The position numbers and the translations under genes are program-made. Below are positions 1-7,148 of a stretch of 44,983 nt of DNA, one piece after another. Source of the stretch: Eubacterium sp. ER2 (GTDB lineage: Bacteria; Bacillota; Clostridia; Lachnospirales; Lachnospiraceae). The DNA is taken from positions 1 through 44,983 of the forward strand of contig NZ_JPJE01000014.1 of assembly GCF_000765215.1 (NCBI RefSeq). The letters are read 5' to 3'. The notes beneath the pieces were generated by a model. The model did no database searches. It worked only from the letters and a program-made list of their open reading frames with translations, and was not told the origin of the DNA. The stretch's first letter is position 1. Each line of letters opens with the position of its first letter.

Positions 1-12
1 GTATACTTTTTG
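1..12. repeat. Left terminal inverted repeat
   Basis: The first 12 bases, GTATACTTTTTG, are the exact reverse complement of the last 12 bases of the window. The match stops at base 13. If the molecule is circular the junction is a perfect 24-bp palindrome. It may be a real end (hairpin telomere half-site or element end) or a by-product of where the record was cut. Confidence 0.7.
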
Positions 13-85
13 ATAATTATAATTTCTGATTTTGTCTTTGACAAGACTTTTTTCAAGAAAGTCAATGTGAACTACGAATTTATTA

Positions 86-116
86 AAAAAGCACTGCGTT
101 TTACGCAATGCTTTTT
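86..116. terminator. Bidirectional hairpin terminator
   Basis: A stem with left arm 86-98 and right arm 104-116, one mismatch (C94/A108) and a 5-base loop, has an A-run on the left and a T-run on the right. It can stop transcription both ways and lies downstream of the 207-398 gene. Confidence 0.7.
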
Positions 117-164
117 AATTACTTATAAGGTGTAGCTTTAAAGACAGCTAAATACTTTTCCAGA

Positions 165-182
165 GGTGCCACTTTTGGCACC
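165..182. repeat. Dispersed GGTGCCA hairpin, copy 1
   Basis: GGTGCCA (165-171), loop CTTT, TGGCACC (176-182). It begins 24 bases past the stop codon of the 207-398 gene. No U-tract follows in the direction of that gene, so it is not a standard terminator by itself. Confidence 0.75.
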
Positions 183-206
183 GTGACATACAACCATATT
201 TTACTA

Positions 207-398
207 CTAATTTACTTTGGATTGACTTAGTTCTCTTTCGTGTAATTGGTCAGCATAGGCAAATCCATATTCCTGCATAGCAATCCGTTCCAATCTTGCC
301 ATAGTCTTTCTCGCTTCCCACTGTTCACCCTCATTTTGGGCGGTCTTAAAATCAAGCAACGCCAGATGGTACTGATCTTCAATATACTTTTTATTCAT
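207..398 (-). CDS. Small hypothetical protein, 63 aa
   Basis: This is a 63-residue, highly charged, probably helical cytoplasmic protein with no signal peptide or membrane segment. The ATG start has an AGGAGG ribosome binding site at 404-409 (minus strand), five bases away, which makes it a credible gene despite its size. It follows the peptide exporter gene (453-2591) on the same strand after a 54-base gap and is closed by the hairpins at 165-182 and 86-116. I do not recognise the family. Its place at the end of the peptide cassette would fit an accessory or immunity role, but it lacks the membrane segments usual in immunity proteins, so this is only a guess from position. Confidence 0.6.
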   Translation of the reverse strand: MNKKYIEDQYHLALLDFKTAQNEGEQWEARKTMARLERIAMQEYGFAYADQLHERELSQSKVN

Positions 399-452
399 TA
401 GAACCTCCTGTTATAAGTATGGACTTTATAGACATTCTCCGTAGTCTTAATT

Positions 453-2591
453 TTATTGTTCAATCTCTTTCATCAAAGATCTTGGCGTTTCCACTTTTGT
501 GATTTCTCCTGCATCAAAAACAAATACTTCATCACATTTCTGGATAGTCTGTAATCTGTGTGCAACAAAAATACAAGTAATGTTTTGGCAATTTTTATAT
601 ATCATATCAATAATTTCTTTTTCAGTAATAACATCTAAATTACTTGTTACTTCATCAAATATTATAATATTGGGATCCTGAAGTAAAGCTCTGGCTATTC
701 CTAACCGTTGGCGCTCACCAGCCGATAAGTTATGAGCATTTTCAGAAAGAACGGTAAATAATCCATCTTCTTTCTTATTAATGATTTCTTCCAATTGGCA
801 ACCATGTATGATTTTTTCCAGTTTCTCTTCAGAAATACCGCTCCTTCCCAAAAGCAAATTGTCTAAAATAGTTTTAGAAAACAAAAAGATATCTTGCGGC
901 ACATATGCAATTTTTTTATGCAGAGTATCAGGGTCAATATTATTTATATTTTCACCGCAAATGGAAATACTTCCCGTTTCTAATTTACGCAAACCCAATA
1001 GTAAATTAATCAACGTTGTTTTCCCACTCCCACTTTTCCCAATAAAAGCAACTTTACTCCCCTTCGTAATGTCAATATTAATATTTTTTAATGTTTCATC
1101 AGAATAGCCATATGAAAAATATAAGTTCTTGACTTCTACATCAATATTGTTACATTTATTTTCATTAGCCTTTTTAATATTTTCTGTATTCGTTTTATAA
1201 ATAACGTCATTTAATCTTTCTATGGATACAATAAATCTCTGGATTTTATCCTGTGTGTCTATTAAACTTCTGACTGGAATTAACATATTCTGTGCTAATA
1301 TTAACACCACCAGTAGTTCTCCAATTGTTATAAATCCTTTCAAATTAAAGGAAAACCCACACCAAAATATAACTATAATTCCGATAGCTTCTATCGATAA
1401 AGAGAGTCCCTGATTAAAAAATGAAATTTTTGAATTCTTATAATTAGAATTTATCAATTTTTTAATTCTTTTATTATTCTCTTGTTTAATGAAATTTTCT
1501 GCAACAAATGACTTTATAGTAGTAAATCCATCAATGGTTTCCTTAAAGACAGATAGTATATTTCCATGATTTTGCGCAATTTCTCGATTAGTACCATAAA
1601 ATATTTTATTAAAACATAATACCTCGATAATATAAACGATAATAATAATGCACGTAATCATAAATAATGGAGGACTTTTTGTTAATATAATAATCCCAGA
1701 GGTTATAGCAGTAACTAAATCCAAAATAATATTAATAATTGTTGAACATAGAGTTTCTTTGATATGTTCAATATCGTTTAATCTCTCAAGCACTTCACCA
1801 TTTGTTCGGCTGTCAAAATAGGACAACGGTACTTTGAGTAGGTTTTCCTGAAAATTTTCAAGAAAATCCTTTTCTATATTGCGAGAAAGCATGGCTACGA
1901 TAATACTCCTGAAAAGGTAAATCCCCAACCTTAAGATATAAAGACCTATTATGATAGCGAAAATCGTATTCACTTCCCTCATTAATTCATAATTCGGGTG
2001 CATCATAAAATGATCAATAATGTGTTGGAAAATGAGGGTACTTACTATTGTAATTCCCGCAATTAACAAAGAGGTTCCCAGAATAGTAAAAAATTCTTTT
2101 CTATATTTTTTAAATAATAAGGAATAATTTTGATAAGCTCCTTTTTTTAAATTTTCTTTTTTGAAAAGAGGCGTCAATTGAAAAGCAATAAAATAGCCTG
2201 TCCAGATCTTTGCAAATTCGTCCAATTTTATTTTTCTGTTTCCTTCATCTGGATCAAAAAGCCATACTGATTTTGTGCTTATCTTTTTTACGACCATAAA
2301 ATGATAAAGATCATCTTTTATGGTATGCACTATAAATGGAACTGCTATTTCCTTTGTCTCGTTTACATTAGAAAGTAAATCTTCGATTTCTCCTTGATAA
2401 GCGTCCGCTGTCATTCCAAGTACCTCGGCAGCTTTGCAAATTCCATAGATACTAGATCCATTCATATTCACCTTTTCTAACTCTCGAATGTAAGATAATG
2501 GAACGTTTAATCCATAAAAATTGCAGATTGTAGCCAAGCATGCGACTCCACAATCCCTTGTATCATGTTGATAGACTCCACGAAACCGCAT
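453..2591 (-). CDS. Peptidase-containing ABC exporter (C39 protease, PCAT type)
   Basis: A 712-residue bacteriocin-type exporter that cuts a double-glycine leader and pumps the peptide out of the cell. Residues 1-130 are a C39 peptidase domain with oxyanion Gln8, catalytic Cys14 (RDCGVAC), His97 and Asp113. Residues 160-450 hold the membrane domain with about six hydrophobic segments. The C-terminal ATPase has Walker A GKSGSGKT (518-525), the signature LSAGE (622-626) and Walker B IIIFDE (643-648). Length and domain order are normal for the family and all catalytic residues are present. It starts 4 bases after the ATPase gene at 2596-3273, so it is the last main gene of the cassette led by the GG-leader peptide at 5921-6061, its obvious substrate. 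Base composition is clearly AT-richer than in the transfer genes, which suggests separate acquisition. Confidence 0.95.
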   Translation of the reverse strand: MRFRGVYQHDTRDCGVACLATICNFYGLNVPLSYIRELEKVNMNGSSIYGICKAAEVLGMTADAYQGEIEDLLSNVNETKEIAVPFIVHTIKDDLYHFMVVKKISTKSVWLFDPDEGNRKIKLDEFAKIWTGYFIAFQLTPLFKKENLKKGAYQNYSLLFKKYRKEFFTILGTSLLIAGITIVSTLIFQHIIDHFMMHPNYELMREVNTIFAIIIGLYILRLGIYLFRSIIVAMLSRNIEKDFLENFQENLLKVPLSYFDSRTNGEVLERLNDIEHIKETLCSTIINIILDLVTAITSGIIILTKSPPLFMITCIIIIVYIIEVLCFNKIFYGTNREIAQNHGNILSVFKETIDGFTTIKSFVAENFIKQENNKRIKKLINSNYKNSKISFFNQGLSLSIEAIGIIVIFWCGFSFNLKGFITIGELLVVLILAQNMLIPVRSLIDTQDKIQRFIVSIERLNDVIYKTNTENIKKANENKCNNIDVEVKNLYFSYGYSDETLKNINIDITKGSKVAFIGKSGSGKTTLINLLLGLRKLETGSISICGENINNIDPDTLHKKIAYVPQDIFLFSKTILDNLLLGRSGISEEKLEKIIHGCQLEEIINKKEDGLFTVLSENAHNLSAGERQRLGIARALLQDPNIIIFDEVTSNLDVITEKEIIDMIYKNCQNITCIFVAHRLQTIQKCDEVFVFDAGEITKVETPRSLMKEIEQ

Positions 2592-2595
2592 TTTC

Positions 2596-3273
2596 TCACC
2601 GCCTTATATCTTCTATGATCTTCCCGTCTTCAATTCGAATAGTCCGGCTGCTGTTTCCGGCAATCTTCTCGTCATGGGTGATCAGCAAAATAGTTTGTTT
2701 GTAGACCTCGTTTAATTCTTTAAAAAGATTGATAATTTCCAAACTGTTTTTCTGGTCCAGATTTCCAGTAGGTTCGTCAGCCAGAATCAACTGGGGCTGG
2801 CTGATCAGCGCCCGCCCGATCGCCACCCTCTGCTGCTGGCCTCCCGACAGTTCGTTTGGCAGATGGTCGGCCCTCTTTTCCAGTCCAAGTATCTCCAACA
2901 GCTTCTGGAGCTCCTCCTGATCCACCTTCTTATGATCCAAAAGCACGGGAAGGCTGATGTTTTCTTTTACATCCAGCACGGGAATGAGATTATAAAATTG
3001 ATAAATCTGTCCAATCTCCCGTCTGCGGAATACGGTCAGATCCCGGTTTTTCATTTTGTAAATGGATTGCCCGCCTATAAAGACCTGCCCGTGTGTCGGT
3101 CTGTCCACGCCGCCGACCAGATGGAGCAGCGTGGACTTCCCGGATCCGGATGGGCCCAGGATCGTAACAAATTCTCCCTTTTCCACGGAAAAGGATACAT
3201 GGTCTAATGCGATGACTTTATTTTCTCCAAAGCCATATTCTTTTGTCAGCTCTTCTGTCCTTAACACTTCCAT
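2596..3273 (-). CDS. ABC transporter ATPase, MacB/LolD-like
   Basis: A 225-residue ATPase of the family that powers FtsX-type permeases. It shows Walker A GPSGSGKS, a Q-loop, the signature [15 protein letters not shown], Walker [13 protein letters not shown] and the switch histidine in [10 protein letters not shown] chose the ATG at 3273, preceded by a GGGGGC ribosome binding site. The in-frame ATG at 3300 would overlap the end of the permease gene and has no good site. It follows the permease gene 3287-5863 after 13 bases and precedes the C39 exporter, so the two halves form one transporter. In peptide cassettes such a pair gives either self-protection (expelling the peptide from the membrane) or a second export step; the sequence does not decide between them. 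Confidence 0.93.
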   Translation of the reverse strand: MEVLRTEELTKEYGFGENKVIALDHVSFSVEKGEFVTILGPSGSGKSTLLHLVGGVDRPTHGQVFIGGQSIYKMKNRDLTVFRRREIGQIYQFYNLIPVLDVKENISLPVLLDHKKVDQEELQKLLEILGLEKRADHLPNELSGGQQQRVAIGRALISQPQLILADEPTGNLDQKNSLEIINLFKELNEVYKQTILLITHDEKIAGNSSRTIRIEDGKIIEDIRR

Positions 3274-3286
3274 CTTATCTGCCCCC

Positions 3287-5863
3287 TTACATATTTTCAT
3301 CCCGGATGGAGTCTATAATATTTAAATTTTTCAGCTGGGACATGGCACAAACAACAGGTACGACAATGATTAGGATTGCAAACACGATCTGTACAGGAAC
3401 CATATCCCACGGCATTTCCCAGCGGAGCGCATAATTTACTTTAAAACTAAGGTATACCTGATACAGGAGAAGAAAGCTTAGTGGTATGCCTGCTAGGCAA
3501 CCGCTCACCCCATATATGGCGGCCTCGAAAAGCAGCATATTTCTTAAAGAAGCCGGAGACATTCCTATGGACTGATAAGCCGAAAACTCCTTCCTTCGCA
3601 TCCTCATAGATGTAGAAATATTCTGGAAAATATTGGTTAAAGACAGTATTGTGATCAACAATACCAGCCCATATCCCAGGATCAGCTGGAAGAATTTTTC
3701 CGAATGGAAGTACTGGTTCCTCTGCCAAAGCAGCCGGCTGTTAAAAACAAAGGTGTCATTTTCCGGCAATACCCTTCCGTCCGCAAGCATGTAATTATAA
3801 TCCGCCGCTTCTCCCTGCGTAAGCCCTACATCCTCGGCAATTTTTTTGATTTTTTCTCCTATCCGCTTCTCCTTTTCCATTTGAGAAGATGACTCTGCTC
3901 CGTACAGTAGTTGGCTTAATAAGCCGCTCTCATCGTTTTTTCTCGACCCTTTTATTTCGAATTTTACATAAGTTGCAATGCTTTTGCTTTCATAATTAGA
4001 AGCATACGTATCCGTTGGATGTTCTCCATAAGTCTCATGATAAGCAGGGTCCTTCAGCAGCTTTTTAAAATCACTCATAGACATATAAATGTGACAAATA
4101 CCCAGCGTTCTTTCCTGATAGCCATCTATATTATCTTGCATACCAGAGAAATAAGGATACGGCGGGGGGGCCTGCGTGGTCCCTATTACCGTAAAATTTC
4201 CCTGTCTTATTTCATCAAGTTCGCTATACCATTTTCCTATCGTATAGGCTTCCATATCCCCATATCTGCTGTAATAAAAGGATAAGCTATCTCCCGGACG
4301 CAAATCCAGGATGCTCCGCTGATCCACGCCCTGGGGAGTCAGGACCTCTTCATAATCTTCTATCAGCACGGAGTAAGCCCCTCCCGTCTGACGCGGGATC
4401 TGACAGCCCGCCGCTTCCACATAATTCTGGAACGTATTGTCATCTAACCCAACAATCACCGTACGCAGATAATATCCCTCTATCCATTTTCCTGAGTGCA
4501 TATCCTTCACACCCTTAATCTGTGACATTTCTTCTTCCCGTGAAAGCCCACCAAAGCCAGTTACACCCGATATCTCAAATTCCTGCAAGTCCTTTTGGAT
4601 CTGTCCGGGCTGTAATAATATCCCGCCCCAATCCAGATTTCGTTCCAGTGAAACGGAAGTGACTTCCGGGAGATCTTTTACTTCCTGATAGAATTTTTCG
4701 ATTTTATCCTGATCCATTGTATATAATTCTGCCCATAGCTGTAATTTCTCACGCCTCCGGTCATCCCTTGGGTAGTAGTCCCCGTTGATCCCCCGCATGG
4801 CAGCCGCCCCATCCAGGATTACACAAAAGCTAAGGGTAATCAGTATTCCATTGGATATATAATTTTTCCGGCGTATCCAGATGTTTTTTGCCGCCAGCAT
4901 CCCTACCGTCCCCAATATACGGTGTTTTCCGAGTAAATTCGTCCTCTGGCGGATTTTTATCCCTATGGTATAAGGGCGCACAGCCAGGTCTAATCCTGAC
5001 GCCTGGACAGCTTTCCACGCCGGAAACAGACAGGCGAAAAAGATCATGATAAATCCGAGAAGAACAAGCAGGAGTATCTCCTTTACCGTCACGGTCACTA
5101 GGAGCGTATCTTCATAAAAGAAAAGCTTCCGAAGAGCAAGGATGATGCCTTTTACCAGCAGCACCCCTGCACTAATCCCTACAGGTATGCCTGCTATCCC
5201 CTCCAGGATGCCTTCACAATAGACCACGCTTGCCTTTTGGAAGTCGGTGGCCCCAATACTGCCAAGCGTTCCCAAATACTTTAGTTTTTCAAATGTCGAG
5301 ATGGCATAGGCATTATAAATTAAAACGCTTCCCATAAGCATTACGAGAAAGAGAATTAAATTGATTAATACCCCCACGCCAAATTTCCCCACCTGGTTAA
5401 TGCCATAATATTGCAAAAGCTCCATATGATATGTAACATCGTATTTCCCGGACACCCGGTATGGCAATTCTGTCCTTTCATTTTCCGGAAGCTGTCGCAT
5501 TCCAAGCTGTTCTGCTATCTTCTGTGTAGTCGAAAAAATAAGCCAGTTCACCTTCTTCAGTTCCACTCTGGCGCACAAAGCACTTTTCCCATCATGGCTA
5601 CTGCAGTTCTCCAATTGAACATGCTTGATCTTTTTGTCCTGGCTTAACTTCAAATATTGCTCTTGATCCAGTTCGTGGAAAACGGCATGATAGCCGCCCT
5701 GCTCGTCTATAATACTGCTTCTGATTGCGCCTAACAGAGTCTGGGAGAAAAAATAGATGGCGCTCAGGACGGCCAGAGTACAGACAATTCCCAAAATCGT
5801 CGCCTTTGTGCGTTTCCTATTTTTTTTCATATACTGCCATGTCAGTTTATAAATGATATTCAT
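3287..5863 (-). CDS. FtsX/MacB-like ABC permease, 858 aa
   Basis: A large permease with two FtsX-type modules. There is one membrane segment near the N-terminus (about 20-45), a group of three (about 160-290), another near 335, a long extracytoplasmic region, and three C-terminal segments (about 725-845). The ATG at 5863 follows a GGGGGAAAAT stretch. It is the first gene after the GG-leader peptide, 57 bases downstream, with a hairpin (5881-5909) between, so transcription into the transporter genes may be only partial read-through. With the ATPase at 2596-3273 it forms a MacB-type or BceAB/LanFEG-like transporter. Known relatives expel antimicrobial peptides or act in envelope stress. A role in immunity to the cassette's own peptide is the simplest inference. 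Confidence 0.88.
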   Translation of the reverse strand: MNIIYKLTWQYMKKNRKRTKATILGIVCTLAVLSAIYFFSQTLLGAIRSSIIDEQGGYHAVFHELDQEQYLKLSQDKKIKHVQLENCSSHDGKSALCARVELKKVNWLIFSTTQKIAEQLGMRQLPENERTELPYRVSGKYDVTYHMELLQYYGINQVGKFGVGVLINLILFLVMLMGSVLIYNAYAISTFEKLKYLGTLGSIGATDFQKASVVYCEGILEGIAGIPVGISAGVLLVKGIILALRKLFFYEDTLLVTVTVKEILLLVLLGFIMIFFACLFPAWKAVQASGLDLAVRPYTIGIKIRQRTNLLGKHRILGTVGMLAAKNIWIRRKNYISNGILITLSFCVILDGAAAMRGINGDYYPRDDRRREKLQLWAELYTMDQDKIEKFYQEVKDLPEVTSVSLERNLDWGGILLQPGQIQKDLQEFEISGVTGFGGLSREEEMSQIKGVKDMHSGKWIEGYYLRTVIVGLDDNTFQNYVEAAGCQIPRQTGGAYSVLIEDYEEVLTPQGVDQRSILDLRPGDSLSFYYSRYGDMEAYTIGKWYSELDEIRQGNFTVIGTTQAPPPYPYFSGMQDNIDGYQERTLGICHIYMSMSDFKKLLKDPAYHETYGEHPTDTYASNYESKSIATYVKFEIKGSRKNDESGLLSQLLYGAESSSQMEKEKRIGEKIKKIAEDVGLTQGEAADYNYMLADGRVLPENDTFVFNSRLLWQRNQYFHSEKFFQLILGYGLVLLITILSLTNIFQNISTSMRMRRKEFSAYQSIGMSPASLRNMLLFEAAIYGVSGCLAGIPLSFLLLYQVYLSFKVNYALRWEMPWDMVPVQIVFAILIIVVPVVCAMSQLKNLNIIDSIRDENM

Positions 5864-5880
5864 ATTTTCCCCCTATGTAA

Positions 5881-5909
5881 AAGAACCATGGCCTTTAGCC
5901 ATGGTTCTT
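5881..5909 (-). terminator. Hairpin between peptide gene and transporter genes
   Basis: A perfect 12-bp stem (5881-5892 with 5898-5909) and 5-base loop lies 11 bases after the peptide gene. On the minus strand it is followed by a short T-rich tract (TTCTTTT). It probably acts as a partial terminator, giving much peptide message and less transporter message, a common arrangement in bacteriocin operons. Confidence 0.7.
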
Positions 5910-5920
5910 CAGTTCTCCAG

Positions 5921-6061
5921 TTACTGCCATGTAATATTATGCAGTCCCTTATAATGCATAACCATTACATCATGACTGTCTGTGGAAAAACTGCAATAAT
6001 CACAGTGATACTTCTTTCCACCCATTACTTTTTTGGCTTCTTTTTTAGACAGTTTTTTCAT
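5921..6061 (-). CDS. Double-glycine leader peptide with C2H2 zinc-finger-like core
   Basis: A 46-residue precursor. The 15-residue leader MKKLSKKEAKKVMGG fits the double-glycine pattern recognised by C39 exporters (Leu -12, Ser -11, Glu -8, Val -4, Gly -2, Gly -1). The 31-residue core (16-46) has Cys20, Cys23, His36 and His41 with spacing C-x2-C-x12-H-x4-H, Tyr two residues before the first Cys and Met33 at the usual hydrophobic position: the layout of a classical eukaryotic C2H2 zinc finger. The ATG at 6061 has a perfect AAGGAGG site. The longer in-frame ATG at 6127 overlaps the promoter -10 box and cannot be the start. Its own promoter (6128-6156), a terminator (5881-5909) and the downstream transporters make a complete secretion cassette. 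Export by the C39 exporter is well supported; zinc binding and biological activity are inferred. Confidence 0.85.
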   Translation of the reverse strand: MKKLSKKEAKKVMGGKKYHCDYCSFSTDSHDVMVMHYKGLHNITWQ

Positions 6062-6127
6062 AATCAGCACCTCCTTCCATACTATATTTCCATCCTGGTT
6101 ATTGTTAATATAATTGTACATCTTCAT

Positions 6128-6156
6128 ATTATATTTTTCAACAATTTTATAGTCAA
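6128..6156 (-). promoter_or_regulatory. Promoter of the GG-leader peptide gene
   Basis: On the minus strand TTGACT (6151-6156), a 17-base spacer and TATAAT (6128-6133) form a near-consensus vegetative promoter. It starts RNA near 6121, leaving about 60 bases of leader before the ATG at 6061. Confidence 0.8.
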
Positions 6157-6348
6157 CTCAATAAAATTCCAAAAATTATATTCATACAGTTCTTTCACAC
6201 TTTTATTTGTCGAAACAAAAAAGGCAGTAACCACACTTCCAAACCCTAGAAAAAGTTCCCACTCTCCTGTGGTTATCATCATCACAAACATAATGATTAT
6301 AGCCCTGCCACTCTTTTCTACTCTTTCTCACTTCTAATGTTTTTCTGA

Positions 6349-6366
6349 GGTGCCAAAAATGGCACC
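6349..6366. repeat. Dispersed GGTGCCA hairpin, copy 2
   Basis: GGTGCCA, loop AAAA, TGGCACC. It directly abuts the plus-strand promoter at 6367 and has no U-tract on either side. Confidence 0.75.
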
Positions 6367-6394
6367 TTGACACACGAGTAAAGTCTGCTATAAT
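6367..6394 (+). promoter_or_regulatory. Plus-strand promoter of a candidate small RNA
   Basis: TTGACA (6367-6372), a 16-base spacer and TATAAT (6389-6394) are both consensus boxes. No gene follows on this strand, only a terminator at 6494-6520. Confidence 0.75.
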
Positions 6395-6400
6395 TACAGT

Positions 6401-6520
6401 CAGTTAGTAGAATGTAAATCATAGCCCCTTGTACTATTTGTATCATTCTGCTACACATTCACGACGGCTGTGACGGCTTAATGTTTGGAGGAAGGATTAG
6501 CTTTATGCTAATCCTTTTTT
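6401..6520 (+). ncRNA. Candidate small RNA, about 115-120 nt
   Basis: The segment lies between a consensus promoter and a strong terminator and has no credible reading frame. A 10-bp stem with one G-U pair forms between 6405-6414 and 6444-6453 around a 29-base loop. A second stem (6494-6501 with 6507-6514) followed by six T forms the 3' end. No known RNA family is recognised. It could be a regulatory or antisense RNA; the peptide gene and the 6519-6896 gene, both on the other strand, are its neighbours. Confidence 0.55.
6494..6520 (+). terminator. Intrinsic terminator
   Basis: GGATTAGC (6494-6501), 5-base loop, GCTAATCC (6507-6514), then TTTTTT. It is a strong plus-strand terminator ending the candidate small RNA and may also slow transcription leaving the 6519-6896 gene. 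Confidence 0.85.
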
Positions 6521-6896
6521 AACGCAAATTTCCATGTTCGTCATACCTGTACCAATACGCTTCCCCCGGATATGCCCTCGCTTGAGCAACTCTGCGGTAC
6601 GCCGTTCTCCTTGATATATGATATTTTTCTTCCAGAAAGCCAACCCCCTTCTCCTCGTACTCCTTTAAAAACGTTTCCGGCATAACATTTTTAAAGCCCA
6701 TAATTTTCTTCTTTTGTCCTGCCTTTCTCTTTGTTACATTTTGAAACTGTTCTGTATCCAAAGCTATACGCAAAACAACATCATCCTTAATCTCACAGGA
6801 TACACCCACATTAGATAATAGCTCTGATAATTTCTGCGCAGCTGCCTTGTTGTCTTCGACACCTTTTTGTAACACAAAATAGATCACTTCATCCAT
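6519..6896 (-). CDS. Hypothetical HTH-like protein, 125 aa
   Basis: A soluble 125-residue protein. The first 55 residues look like a small alpha/beta fold. A lysine-rich stretch (about 56-66) follows, and a C-terminal segment (about 88-105, ISRRTAYRRVAQA) looks like the helix-turn-helix found in recombinase tails and small regulators. It has its own promoter (6932-6960, TTGACA-17-TACAAT) with a 22-bp dyad over the -35 box (6954-6975) and a second one between the -10 box and the ATG (6909-6930). That arrangement is typical of a self-repressing gene, so this protein may bind those dyads. It lies just after the split recombinase gene. I do not recognise the family. Confidence 0.65.
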   Translation of the reverse strand: MDEVIYFVLQKGVEDNKAAAQKLSELLSNVGVSCEIKDDVVLRIALDTEQFQNVTKRKAGQKKKIMGFKNVMPETFLKEYEEKGVGFLEEKYHISRRTAYRRVAQARAYPGEAYWYRYDEHGNLR

Positions 6897-6908
6897 GACT
6901 CCGCCTCC

Positions 6909-6930
6909 GTGCCTTTTTTAATTCTGACAC
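6909..6930. promoter_or_regulatory. 22-bp dyad, site A
   Basis: On the minus strand it reads GTGTCAGA, ATTAA, then AAAGGCAC, matching sites B and C in inverted orientation. It sits between the -10 box and the start codon of the 6519-6896 gene, a typical repressor position. Confidence 0.5.
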
Positions 6931-6931
6931 C

Positions 6932-6960
6932 ATTGTACACCAATACCAGGGGTGTGTCAA
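6932..6960 (-). promoter_or_regulatory. Promoter of the 6519-6896 gene
   Basis: On the minus strand TTGACA (6955-6960), 17 bases and TACAAT (6932-6937). The -35 box lies inside dyad site B. Confidence 0.75.
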
Positions 6961-6975
6961 TATTAATTGTGGCAC
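6954..6975. promoter_or_regulatory. 22-bp dyad, site B
   Basis: GTGTCA, two bases, ATTAAT, two bases, TGGCAC. The site is nearly palindromic (16 of 22 positions symmetric) and overlaps the -35 box of the 6519-6896 promoter. Sites A (6909), C (7127) and D (9151, inside parB) are relatives. Confidence 0.6.
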
Positions 6976-7019
6976 AAAGTTAAATATCTTATTTGCTGGA
7001 ATATCCTCCAAGCTGACAC

Positions 7020-7082
7020 TTGCCCCGGTGCCCCGCCGCCCCATGGGTTCCCGGCATCCGGGCCATGCCGTTGGCACCGCTG
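7020..7082. repeat. 63-bp GC-rich dispersed repeat, copy 1
   Basis: A very GC-rich 63-bp block in an AT-rich setting, matching 24693-24755 at 57 of 63 positions by eye. It includes CCCATGGG and an imperfect hairpin around CCCGG/CCGGG. It lies between dyad sites B and C. No coding function is seen. Confidence 0.7.
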
Positions 7083-7126
7083 TATGTTGCGCAAAGCAAT
7101 CAAAGGAGAAAAAAATTCCTTCTCCA

Positions 7127-7148
7127 GTGTCAGTATTAATTATGGCAT
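7127..7148. promoter_or_regulatory. 22-bp dyad, site C
   Basis: GTGTCA, two bases, ATTAAT, two bases, TGGCAT. It overlaps the stop codon of the split recombinase gene and is a direct repeat of site B, 173 bp away. Candidate recombinase res subsite, ParB site or operator. Confidence 0.5.

Larger units (their letters stand above)
6157..6518. other. Non-coding region with hairpin, promoter and candidate RNA
   Basis: No credible gene was found between the peptide promoter and the 6519-6896 gene. It holds the GGTGCCA hairpin (6349-6366), a plus-strand promoter (6367-6394), a candidate small RNA and its terminator (6494-6520). Confidence 0.6.

Noticed and set aside
5921-6127. A 68-residue version of the zinc-finger peptide starting at 6127
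   Set aside because: That ATG overlaps the -10 box of the promoter and has no ribosome site. The ATG at 6061 has a perfect one and gives a standard double-glycine leader.
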